A DNA stretch of 32,579 bases from Bacteroidota bacterium (lineage in GTDB: Bacteria; Bacteroidota; Bacteroidia; Bacteroidales; F082): assembly GCA_018816765.1 (NCBI GenBank), contig JAHIUX010000053.1, forward strand, positions 1 through 32,579, given 5' to 3'. The position numbers and the translations under genes are program-made. The notes beneath the pieces were generated by a model. The model saw only the letters and a program-made list of their open reading frames with translations, was not told the origin of the DNA and did not search any database. Every line of letters starts with the position of its first letter. The first letter of the stretch is position 1. Shown piece by piece: positions 6,907 through 13,645 of the stretch.

Positions 6907-8046
6907 TTATTTCTGAATGGCGTTGGTGAACTCAGCCCTGAAGGTTGTGCCTTTCACGGGGTCGGAGCTAAACACAACCTTGCCTTTGAGGTAATGTTCG
7001 GTGAGCAGCTTGATGCTATACGTACCAATCCCCCTGTTCTCGCCCTTGGTCGAAAATGACCGTTGAAAAAGTTGCAGCTGCACATCGCGCGGTATGAAAC
7101 CTGCATTGTGTACCCAAAAGACCAGTTTCCCGTCTTCCCGGTCACATCCCATCTGCACCTTTTCCCCTTTTTTGGAAGCTTCGAGGGCGTTTTTCAGTAG
7201 GTTGACAAGCACCCTGCGCAACAATTCGGGGTCGGTAACAAACTGCTTCGGGGAAGCATTTTCGTCAATTTCGATCGTTTTGTCGAGGGCCACATGGTGA
7301 TGCCGCATAAAATTTGCCACTTCGCCCAAGAATCCTGCAGGGATGATGGATTTGTATTCAGGGATCAGCTCGCCGTTTTCGGCCATCAGCAGGACCCTTT
7401 GCGACTGTATTTCATCGAGCAGCGCATTGCTGAGCTGATCCGCAACCGACAGAAACTCCTGTTGTTCGACCACATCGCTGGTGTTGCGTAAGAAGCCGAT
7501 AAAGCCGCGCAGACCTCCTGCGGTGTTGATGATGTCGTGGTAGAAAATCCGCTCAAGCATCTTGCGCCTTTTCTCGTTGCCAATATCGATAAATGACAGG
7601 ATTACGAACTGTTCATCCTGGAAGTGAAATGGTGCTGCAGTGATGCTGAAGTCGTAAGAAATTTCATGGCCATCTTCCCTGGCTGTGATGCGGCATTCGC
7701 TGGTGATGCGGCTGTCCGATGCGATGCATTGCAGTATCGCGTTCACCACACCACAATACCTGCATGTTTCGGTGGTGCCGCATCCGGCGGCTTTCTCCGT
7801 CGAATTGACGCAGTGGAGCAGCTCACCGGGACGTTTTCCTAAAATATCATCGAAATCACTGATACCCAATAGCTTCAGTAGGGTGTGGCTGGCAAAGACG
7901 ATCTGCCGTTGCTGGTTGACAATCACCGCGATAAAAGGCAGGGCATCAACAATCTCGTTGACATATTTGAACTTGCCCAGGTTTAAAAAGGCCTTGCCTA
8001 TTTCGCTGGCACTTGCCCGTTCTGCCGATGCATAATCAGTTTCCAT
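6907..8046 (-). CDS. cytosolic PAS-domain sensor histidine kinase with Cys4 cluster
   Basis: The 379-residue kinase has no membrane segment. An N-terminal PAS domain (about 30-155) carries four cysteines, C79, C89, C95 and C98, the last two as CRYC, placed inside the PAS fold. The DHp helix follows with FYHDIIN (H170 is the likely phosphorylated histidine), then an HATPase_c domain with N-box NLLKNALEA (N282, N286) and G2 box ENRGIGTYSIKLL. The G1 region reads WVHNAG in place of the usual D-x-G-x-G. The cysteines could bind metal or a cofactor or sense redox state; this is inference. It starts 6 bp after the 59-residue membrane protein gene and is the last gene of the PepSY operon. No response regulator is present in the window. 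Confidence 0.9.
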   Translation of the reverse strand: METDYASAERASASEIGKAFLNLGKFKYVNEIVDALPFIAVIVNQQRQIVFASHTLLKLLGISDFDDILGKRPGELLHCVNSTEKAAGCGTTETCRYCGVVNAILQCIASDSRITSECRITAREDGHEISYDFSITAAPFHFQDEQFVILSFIDIGNEKRRKMLERIFYHDIINTAGGLRGFIGFLRNTSDVVEQQEFLSVADQLSNALLDEIQSQRVLLMAENGELIPEYKSIIPAGFLGEVANFMRHHHVALDKTIEIDENASPKQFVTDPELLRRVLVNLLKNALEASKKGEKVQMGCDREDGKLVFWVHNAGFIPRDVQLQLFQRSFSTKGENRGIGTYSIKLLTEHYLKGKVVFSSDPVKGTTFRAEFTNAIQK

Positions 8047-8052
8047 AATGCA

Positions 8053-8232
8053 TTAATGTTCTTTTTTTTGCGTAAACCGGCTTACCAACAGACCAACTAC
8101 AGGACTAAACAGCACACAAATAAAAAACAACCATTGTTTGCTTATACGGCACCTTTTTTCGAATGTTTCGGAAACAACCAATGAAAGTGCGTACCAAAGG
8201 ATAAAGATAACAGCAATCCAGATTCCGTTCAT
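8053..8232 (-). CDS. small two-helix membrane protein (59 aa), unrecognised
   Basis: This short frame starts at the ATG 8230-8232, three bases after the PepSY protein stop (8236-8238), and ends at 8053-8055, six bases before the kinase start. The product begins MNGIWIAVIFILWYALSLVV, has a charged middle containing one cysteine, then a second hydrophobic stretch (about residues 34-50) and a basic tail RFTQKKEH. Tight packing between two cotranscribed genes and the clean two-helix profile make it a likely real gene. I do not recognise a family. It may link the membrane PepSY protein to the soluble kinase, or be a small subunit of the membrane protein. Confidence 0.7.
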   Translation of the reverse strand: MNGIWIAVIFILWYALSLVVSETFEKRCRISKQWLFFICVLFSPVVGLLVSRFTQKKEH

Positions 8233-8235
8233 GAT

Positions 8236-8790
8236 TTAATAGAGATAAATGAGTACAAATACAAGCGGAACAGCAATACCAAGCAGGGTGAGCCATAAGC
8301 CGCGGGCAGTGATGCCGTCAGATCCCCGGGGGATGATGATGCCACTGATGGCCAGGATAACCAGGGCTCCGGCAAAAATGTCGGAATACCAGGTCCAGTA
8401 TACCGTCGGGTTATAGTGCAGGTAATTCATTTCGCGGAAAAGGGGTCTTTTCCGTGTAAGCTCAATGCTGCCTTCGCCGGTTTCGGTGTCGATGACGGCA
8501 GTGCCGCCCTTTAAAAATACCTTCAGCCGTGTTTCGCCCGGATAATAGTGTTTCAGATAGGCATCCGCTACGTCGTACTTTGCAAGCAGTTGCTTCACCT
8601 CATCCTTGTCGAGCCTGTGGTTTATGGGTGATTCCTGCATGGTTTTTTCGACGATGATGTAATTAGGGTTCCAGTCGCCACGGTGGTTGATGGCAATTCC
8701 CGACAAGGCATAAATGATTGTCATACCGAAAAAGAGGTACCCAAAATCGCGGTGTATTGCCTTGTTCCATTTTCTCCACTTCAATGCCAT
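8236..8790 (-). CDS. PepSY-associated transmembrane protein
   Basis: The 184-residue membrane protein has KWRKWNKAIHRDFGYLFF at its start, then a first transmembrane helix (about 16-34) ending ALSGIAINHRGDWNP, a periplasmic PepSY-like part (about 45-130) containing LHYNP, and two further helices (about 137-155 and 163-182). The R-x-H-R-D/ALSG-x-x-N-H pattern is that of PepSY-TM proteins, often found with iron uptake or redox systems in Bacteroidota. The two histidines near the first helix (H13, H36) could bind haem, as proposed for PepSY-TM reductases; this is not proven. It leads an operon with the 59-residue protein and the Cys4 kinase. Confidence 0.8.
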   Translation of the reverse strand: MALKWRKWNKAIHRDFGYLFFGMTIIYALSGIAINHRGDWNPNYIIVEKTMQESPINHRLDKDEVKQLLAKYDVADAYLKHYYPGETRLKVFLKGGTAVIDTETGEGSIELTRKRPLFREMNYLHYNPTVYWTWYSDIFAGALVILAISGIIIPRGSDGITARGLWLTLLGIAVPLVFVLIYLY

Positions 8791-8813
8791 AAAACGGTGT
8801 AATTTGATGATTG

Positions 8814-8848
8814 AAAATTAAAAACCAGGCATGTGATGGCCTGGCTTT
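8814..8848 (-). terminator. intrinsic terminator of the OB-fold-like lipoprotein gene
   Basis: The stem pairs 8825-8830 (CCAGGC) with 8839-8844 (GCCTGG) and extends by three A-T pairs after one mismatch; the loop is 8 nt. On the minus strand it is followed by T-rich sequence (TTTT, then AATTTT). It lies 30 bp past the lipoprotein stop and separates that gene from the PepSY operon. Confidence 0.7.
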
Positions 8849-8877
8849 TATGTTGTCTGAAAATAAGGAACGGGTGA

Positions 8878-9453
8878 TTATTCCTTCACAATTTCGTAGG
8901 AGATGCAGGAAATGGAATAAAACGACAGCTTGCTCACGCCTTGTTCTGCCATCATTTGCCTGTAGCCGGCAATTTGTTCCAGGCCTGAATTTTCTTCATG
9001 CTTTCCGGCTTCTTTTTCTTCGGCTGTCATGGGTTCGCCACCACCAAGGTGTTTTTCTTCCTCGATACCGGCTTTGATTTCGGTTTCCCATTCCTGCAGA
9101 TAGGCTTCATCAACGATGGATTCTTCCACAATGCCTGTTACAACAAAGTCGTATCCTTCATATTCGGTGTTGAAAGCGGCCATATTCTCGCCGGTGGTGA
9201 CCTTAACGCGACCTTCTTCTTCGGTGCTGATCAGGAACAATTTTTTACCATCGCCTTTGCAGATATGGTCGGCTGTTCCCTTGATCATGATTTCTTTGCC
9301 AACATATTCACCGGCTTTTTCCTTAAAGTTGCCAACTGTCAGTTCCACAGCTGCTGCTTTTGTTTCTTCAGTTTGTGGGGTTTCGGTTTTCACGGCACCG
9401 CCACAGGAGTACAAAAACATGGCCATAAGCCCTACGACAAAAATTCTTTTCAT
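8878..9453 (-). CDS. lipoprotein with OB-fold-like (tRNA_anti-like) domain
   Basis: The 191-residue protein has a signal peptide ending in the lipobox LYSC (C17 as the lipidated cysteine), then a T/E-rich linker. A domain at about 39-115 has an OB-fold-like strand pattern, VGKEIMIKGTADHIC..KKLFLIS..GRVKVTTGE, as in the bacterial tRNA_anti-like/OB-fold lipoproteins. The acidic C-terminal part contains EEEKHLGGG and ends with SFYSISCISYEIVKE; it is probably helical. It has its own promoter box (9497-9504) and terminator, so it is a single-gene unit. Periplasmic or outer-membrane location is inferred from the lipobox. Its ligand is unknown. Confidence 0.7.
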   Translation of the reverse strand: MKRIFVVGLMAMFLYSCGGAVKTETPQTEETKAAAVELTVGNFKEKAGEYVGKEIMIKGTADHICKGDGKKLFLISTEEEGRVKVTTGENMAAFNTEYEGYDFVVTGIVEESIVDEAYLQEWETEIKAGIEEEKHLGGGEPMTAEEKEAGKHEENSGLEQIAGYRQMMAEQGVSKLSFYSISCISYEIVKE

Positions 9454-9496
9454 TTTTTCTTGCGTTTTGTGATTAATTAGGATTTCGTGTTGCCGG

Positions 9497-9504
9497 CAAA
9501 AATA
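9497..9504 (-). promoter_or_regulatory. -7 box TATTTTTG for the OB-fold-like lipoprotein
   Basis: On the minus strand this is an exact match to TAnnTTTG, 43 bp before the ATG at 9453. No good -33 box is seen at normal spacing. Confidence 0.5.
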
Positions 9505-9542
9505 GTGAATTTCACAACAGGAAACAGCAGTGGTGGCATGTT

Positions 9543-11066
9543 TTAATCAGGGTTTACCTGTTCATTTTCAGGAATGGGTATGCCGTCGTACTTTCGCTCG
9601 ATACCGTTGGTATAATTGATCAGCAGAAACAATGAGCCGTCTTCGCGGAATTTTTTCCATTCGCCGTTTTTCCGTCCCATGATGTATTGGCCTTCTTCTT
9701 TTTTAAGGCCGTTGGGCCAGTACCACCTATGTTCGCCGTTAGGGTTGTCTTCGATGAATTTTCCCTCAAAAGCCAGTTTGCCATTGGGGTAAAAGTCTTT
9801 CCAAAGTCCGGTGCGCAGGCCACGCTGATAATCGCCCTCTTCGCGGTAGTCGCCATAATCATACATCCAATATCCTTCTTCTTTCCCCTCGAGGTATTCG
9901 CCCTGGGTGATGATTTTCCCGTTGGCTTCGAATTCTGTCGAAAGGCCATCGGCCAATCCGTTCCTGTAGCTTTCTTCGCGCTGGCGCTGTCCGCTGCTGT
10001 AAAACCATATCCACTTTCCGGTAAGCTGACCATTTTTGTCGTAGGCACCCTGTTGTTCTATTTGCCCGCCGGGATAATAAAACTCCCAGTTTCCGGTCTT
10101 TTTGTCGTTCAGGTAGTTTCCCCTGGCCTTGACCTTTCCATCGGGATAGTATTCGATCCAGGCGTCCTGTTTTTGCCCGTTTTCCGACATGATGCCCTCG
10201 GCAAACAGCTTGCCGTTTTTCAGGATGTAGGCCTTTTCGATGCTGCCATCTTCACCGAACTCCCTTCTCACCCCTTCTGCCACGCCATTGCGATAGGTGG
10301 CTTCAACCTTGATTTTACCATCGGGATAATAATCGCGCCTGAGCTCAAGCCGTGAGAGTTCCTCAGCGCCTTCCTGCCTGACGCCATCCACATATTTTTC
10401 GATGTTTTTCAAATTGCCGTTGCGGTCATATTCTTTGGCAAAACCATGCTTTAAGCCATGTTTGTAAAGGACTTCTCTTTGCAGGACTCCATCATCGTAA
10501 AACGATTTCCACACGCCATGTTTCAGGCTGTCGGCATCATAGTGGTTTATTTTTTCGCGTTCGGTGAGGAAGCCTTTTTTATACGTCATCAGTTCGATCA
10601 CCCGGCCATCTGTGGCATAGCGCCGGGCAAGGCCTTCTTCGAGTCCGTTAACAAAAGGTACCGAGAGCAGGAGGCTGCCGCTGGTGTCGTAATGGGTGGT
10701 CAGCTGTTGTTTTACGTCATTATCGAAATATTCCCGGATGGTTTCGTTTGAAAGGTGGCTAACGCGGTAGCCTTGCTTGCGGCCGGCCCTGTAGTTGATT
10801 TCGAGGCTAAGTTTACCGCTGTCGTCAAAAAACTGCCAAAGGCTGTCGAGTTCGAAGTTTTTCCTGTTTCCGGCCGATTTGAGGTTTCCGTTGGGATAAT
10901 AGGTTTTCCAGAAGCCGTTTGGCTTTCCGTCGAGGAGATAACCTTCGCTGGAGACCTTGCCGTTGTCGTGGTAATAGGTGGTGAACACAGCCTTGTCGCC
11001 GGCCGACTGCGCAAGGGCCGAAAACTGCCACAACACCAATATCAACAAAACGAGCTGTTTTTTCAT
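9543..11066 (-). CDS. secreted MORN-like repeat protein (YwqK-like)
   Basis: The 507-residue protein has a signal peptide (1 to about 20, ending ALAQ) followed by about 20 copies of a 23-residue unit of the form YYPNGK....G.Y..GK..G.W, the MORN_2/YwqK-type repeat. Clear units include YYPNGNLKSAG, YYPDGKIKVEATY, YYPDGKVKARGNY and FYPNGKLAFEGKF. Such repeats form a long beta-sheet ribbon. The family name antitoxin YwqK is a database label; a signal peptide argues against a cytosolic antitoxin role here. It follows a lipoprotein gene by 10 bp in the nadA operon. An envelope-scaffold or binding role is plausible but not shown. Confidence 0.85.
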   Translation of the reverse strand: MKKQLVLLILVLWQFSALAQSAGDKAVFTTYYHDNGKVSSEGYLLDGKPNGFWKTYYPNGNLKSAGNRKNFELDSLWQFFDDSGKLSLEINYRAGRKQGYRVSHLSNETIREYFDNDVKQQLTTHYDTSGSLLLSVPFVNGLEEGLARRYATDGRVIELMTYKKGFLTEREKINHYDADSLKHGVWKSFYDDGVLQREVLYKHGLKHGFAKEYDRNGNLKNIEKYVDGVRQEGAEELSRLELRRDYYPDGKIKVEATYRNGVAEGVRREFGEDGSIEKAYILKNGKLFAEGIMSENGQKQDAWIEYYPDGKVKARGNYLNDKKTGNWEFYYPGGQIEQQGAYDKNGQLTGKWIWFYSSGQRQREESYRNGLADGLSTEFEANGKIITQGEYLEGKEEGYWMYDYGDYREEGDYQRGLRTGLWKDFYPNGKLAFEGKFIEDNPNGEHRWYWPNGLKKEEGQYIMGRKNGEWKKFREDGSLFLLINYTNGIERKYDGIPIPENEQVNPD

Positions 11067-11076
11067 GCTGGAGGCT

Positions 11077-11643
11077 TCATTCTTCTTTTTCAGGCTTTGC
11101 GGCCGGAGAAACTGTCCTGCCCGGAGCTACCCGTTGTTTTTTGTCGACCTTGAAAATGTATTCTTTCTTCACCTTAAGCCTGGTCTTGTCGCCACCCGGT
11201 GTGATGTAGTAGGTCAGGGTGTCGTAGCTTACTTTTCCGAACTTGTCTTTCCATTCGATGGCCGAAAGCTGGTAGGTGGATTTGTTGTTCAGTACAAAGC
11301 GGAGTTTTCTGTTTTCGCCCTGTTCAAACGAAATGTCAAGCGAATTTGGCATTGTCGATTCACAAACGCCTGGGGTGTTCTTTTTGATGATGATCATTTC
11401 GATAAACTGACCATTTTCGAACTTGATTTTTCCCTGGGCCACTTTTGTTTCTTCATAGCTCAGGTTACGCTGCAGCGTGAATTTTTTGTCGTTATAAAAC
11501 TGCACTTCCCTTATGTCGATGCCATCACCCTGCACCTTTTGCCTGATCTCCTGCGTGAACATGATTGTTTTTGAACAACCTGGCAGGGCAGCAAACATGA
11601 TGATCAGCACATAGGGCAGCAGTAATTGTCGTTTCATAATCAT
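11077..11643 (-). CDS. lipoprotein of unknown function
   Basis: The 188-residue protein has a signal peptide with lipobox LPGC (C23), followed by a mostly beta-strand domain and a basic, proline/alanine-rich tail (VAPGRTVSPAAKPEKEE). The ATG at 11641-11643 overlaps the nadA TGA (ATGA arrangement), indicating translational coupling; a second ATG two codons later would also work. I do not recognise a named family, although repeated segments such as EIRQKVQGDGIDIREVQFYNDKK are seen in lipoproteins of other Bacteroidota, as I recall. It likely sits in the outer membrane or periplasm and may work with the following MORN-like protein. Confidence 0.75.
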   Translation of the reverse strand: MIMKRQLLLPYVLIIMFAALPGCSKTIMFTQEIRQKVQGDGIDIREVQFYNDKKFTLQRNLSYEETKVAQGKIKFENGQFIEMIIIKKNTPGVCESTMPNSLDISFEQGENRKLRFVLNNKSTYQLSAIEWKDKFGKVSYDTLTYYITPGGDKTRLKVKKEYIFKVDKKQRVAPGRTVSPAAKPEKEE

Positions 11644-12587
11644 TGTTTTTTTATCAAACCAAGTGAATAGGATATGTCGAGCATGCGCTGAATGGGAAGG
11701 CGGGCCTTTTCGATCACTTCAGGTGCAAGCACAATCTCAGGCTGCTCGTCTCTCAATGCCGTATACAGTTTTTCGAGTGTGTTCATTTTCATATAAGGGC
11801 AGTCGTTGCAGCTGCAGGTTTCGTCGGAAGGCACCACAAAAAACTGTTTACCTGGCGACTCCTGCTGCATCTTATGCAGAATACCCGATTCGGTGGCCAC
11901 AATATACTGTTGTGCGGTATCGGTGCGGGCAAATTGAAGCAGGGCTGTGGTGGATCCAATAAAATCGGCCAGAGCAAGCAATTGGGCCTTGCATTCGGGA
12001 TGGGCAATCAGCCTGGCTTGTGGATTGGCTGTTTTCATGCGAATGACAGCCTCGGTGGATAGTATGTCATGAACCTCGCAGCTGCCATCCCACAACACCA
12101 TGTCGCGACCAGTGAGCCGGTTGATGTAGCCTCCAAGGTTCTTATCAGGTGCAAATACAATTTTCTGGTCTTTTGGAAATGACTCCACCACCTGCACGGC
12201 ATTGCCTGAAGTGACAATGATGTCCGACATGGTTTTGATGGCAGCCGAGCAGTTCACATAGGATATCACCGTATGATCAGGATAATGCTTCAAGAAGGCC
12301 TCAAAACGGTCGGGCGGACAGCCATCGGCCAGCGAGCAGCCAGCTTCAAGGTCAGGTAAAATCACCTTCTTTTGGGGCGAAAGTATCTTTGCTGTTTCAG
12401 CCATAAAATGAACTCCGGCAAACATGATCACCTCAGCATCGGTTTGTGCCGCCTGTTGCGATAAGCCCAGACTATCCCCCACATAATCGGCAATATCCTG
12501 AATTTCAGGAATCTGATAATAATGTGCCAGGATAACGGCGCGTTTTTCCTTTTTTAGTTCGTTAATTTGCTGAACGATTGATTTCAT
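11640..12587 (-). CDS. nadA: quinolinate synthase NadA
   Basis: NadA condenses iminoaspartate with dihydroxyacetone phosphate to quinolinate in de novo NAD synthesis, using an oxygen-sensitive 4Fe-4S cluster. The 315-residue protein has AHYYQIPEIQDIADYVGDSL near the N-terminus, DLEAGCSLADGC (C84), DGSCEVHD (C170) and CSCNDCPYMKMNTL (C258, C260, C263); C84, C170 and one of the last group fit the three cluster ligands of the family. It is the first gene of an operon with two envelope-protein genes, an odd pairing; nadB and nadC are not nearby. It borders the candidate oriC and is transcribed away from it. Confidence 0.97.
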   Translation of the reverse strand: MKSIVQQINELKKEKRAVILAHYYQIPEIQDIADYVGDSLGLSQQAAQTDAEVIMFAGVHFMAETAKILSPQKKVILPDLEAGCSLADGCPPDRFEAFLKHYPDHTVISYVNCSAAIKTMSDIIVTSGNAVQVVESFPKDQKIVFAPDKNLGGYINRLTGRDMVLWDGSCEVHDILSTEAVIRMKTANPQARLIAHPECKAQLLALADFIGSTTALLQFARTDTAQQYIVATESGILHKMQQESPGKQFFVVPSDETCSCNDCPYMKMNTLEKLYTALRDEQPEIVLAPEVIEKARLPIQRMLDISYSLGLIKKQ

Positions 12588-12608
12588 GGATACGGTCAGG
12601 GTTTAGCA

Positions 12609-12616
12609 CAAAAATA
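12609..12616 (-). promoter_or_regulatory. -7 box TATTTTTG for nadA
   Basis: An exact TAnnTTTG on the minus strand, 21 bp before the nadA ATG (12587). It marks the left border of the DnaA-box region. Confidence 0.55.
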
Positions 12617-12659
12617 CACAAGCCGGAACAAATTTAGCGTATTTCATTTTGACCCGCGA

Positions 12660-13115
12660 ATGCCTTTGTTAAAATCCTATATATATCATCTTTTTTATAA
12701 AAATGTTATTGTTTATTGTATTGGGCATGTTCATTTCATGGATAAGTTTTTTGAGCTGTACTTGCTAAATTCAGTTATCATTTATTATCAACATAAATTT
12801 AACAAATGCATGAGCATAAACGGCTATTAATCAATAATATTTTGTTGAGTAGATATGAAGTTAACAGCTAATTTTGTTGATAAATTAGTGTCAGTTATGT
12901 CCGTTTTTTGTGTTGATATCAGTCTGAAAAATGATGATAAATGGCGGCTTTATCAACAGTTGTTTTTGTGGCGGGCCGATTTGACTAAAAAAGCAAGGAC
13001 TTATTAAAAACTAATAACAGTTATCCACGGATATGAACAGTTTTGTGTTTACAATTTATAAATCATTCATCAATCGGTAGTTATAAAAAGGGGTAATTGT
13101 GGCGTGTTTTGATAA
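12660..13115. other. oriC: candidate replication origin (oriC) with DnaA-box cluster
   Basis: The 600-bp gap between nadA (-) and rpiB (+) holds no gene. It contains three perfect TTATCAACA DnaA boxes: 12785-12793 (+), 12875-12883 (-) and 12950-12958 (+). One-mismatch boxes lie at 12911-12919 (-), 12932-12940 (-), 13107-13115 (-) and 13021-13029 (+, TTATCCACG against TTATCCACA). An A+T-rich stretch at about 12668-12720 (TATATATATC, TTTTTTATAAAAATG) could be the unwinding element. Three exact 9-mers within 175 bp are very unlikely by chance even in A+T-rich DNA. The flanking genes diverge, and genes to the left mostly run leftward. Genes on the right are mixed, and dnaA is not adjacent, which is not unusual in Bacteroidota. 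A DnaA-regulated promoter or titration site is the alternative. Confidence 0.6.
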
Positions 13116-13163
13116 TTGGTTCATAACAAATCGATCACAATTTTAGTACAGCTGAAAAATGAA

Positions 13164-13171
13164 TATTTTTG
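13164..13171 (+). promoter_or_regulatory. -7 box TATTTTTG for rpiB
   Basis: An exact TAnnTTTG ends 15 bp before the ATG at 13187, the same geometry as at 5890-5897. It overlaps the alternative TTG codon at 13169, which therefore cannot be the start. Confidence 0.6.
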
Positions 13172-13186
13172 CTAAAAATTATAAAC

Positions 13187-13636
13187 ATGTCATTAGTGAG
13201 TAAAACGATCGCCATAGGAAGTGATCACGGCGGGTACGAAATGAAGGAGTTTATCAGAAAGAAACTGGTGGCAGCAGGCTGGGATGTAAAGGATTTTGGA
13301 ACGGACTCAACGCAGCGTGTTGATTATCCTGACATCATTCATCCCATAGCCAGCGCAGTAAATGGCGGAGTCTATGAAAAAGCCATCATCCTGTGCGGGA
13401 GTGGCAACGGGGCCCAGATGACAGCCAACAAATATCCGCATGTGAGGGCTGCCTTGTGCTGGAACCAGGAGCAGGCAAGCTTATCGCGTGAGCACAACGA
13501 TGCCAATGTGCTTTCGTTGCCCGGAAGGTTCATCGCCTTTGATGTAGCCTGGGAAATGGTGCTGCTGTTTCTGAACACAGACTTTGAAGGGGGCCGTCAC
13601 CAACTGCGGGTCGATAAAATTTCGAAAACAATTTAG
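13187..13636 (+). CDS. rpiB: ribose 5-phosphate isomerase B
   Basis: RpiB interconverts ribose 5-phosphate and ribulose 5-phosphate in the pentose phosphate pathway. The 149-residue protein has the N-terminal AIGSDHGGYEMK (D13, H14), the active-site LCGSGNGAQMTANK with C70 as likely base, and REHNDANVLSLPGR for phosphate binding. The SGNG form resembles the actinobacterial variant more than the TGIG of E. coli. The ATG at 13187 is preferred because a promoter box covers the upstream TTG codon. lutB follows after 9 bp, so the two are cotranscribed. Confidence 0.93.
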   Translation: MSLVSKTIAIGSDHGGYEMKEFIRKKLVAAGWDVKDFGTDSTQRVDYPDIIHPIASAVNGGVYEKAIILCGSGNGAQMTANKYPHVRAALCWNQEQASLSREHNDANVLSLPGRFIAFDVAWEMVLLFLNTDFEGGRHQLRVDKISKTI

Positions 13637-13645
13637 CCTGAATCT

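Noticed and set aside
8105-8296. 63-codon minus-strand frame with many cysteines
   Set aside because: It overlaps the 59-residue membrane protein and the end of the PepSY gene in another frame; the 59-residue frame has better gene spacing and helix pattern.
9543-11066. MORN-like gene as part of a toxin-antitoxin system
   Set aside because: The YwqK antitoxin name is a family label; this copy has a signal peptide and no toxin neighbour.
12588-13186. Region as a prophage attachment site or tRNA locus
   Set aside because: No tRNA-like cloverleaf, integrase or direct-repeat pair is visible; the DnaA-box cluster explains it better.
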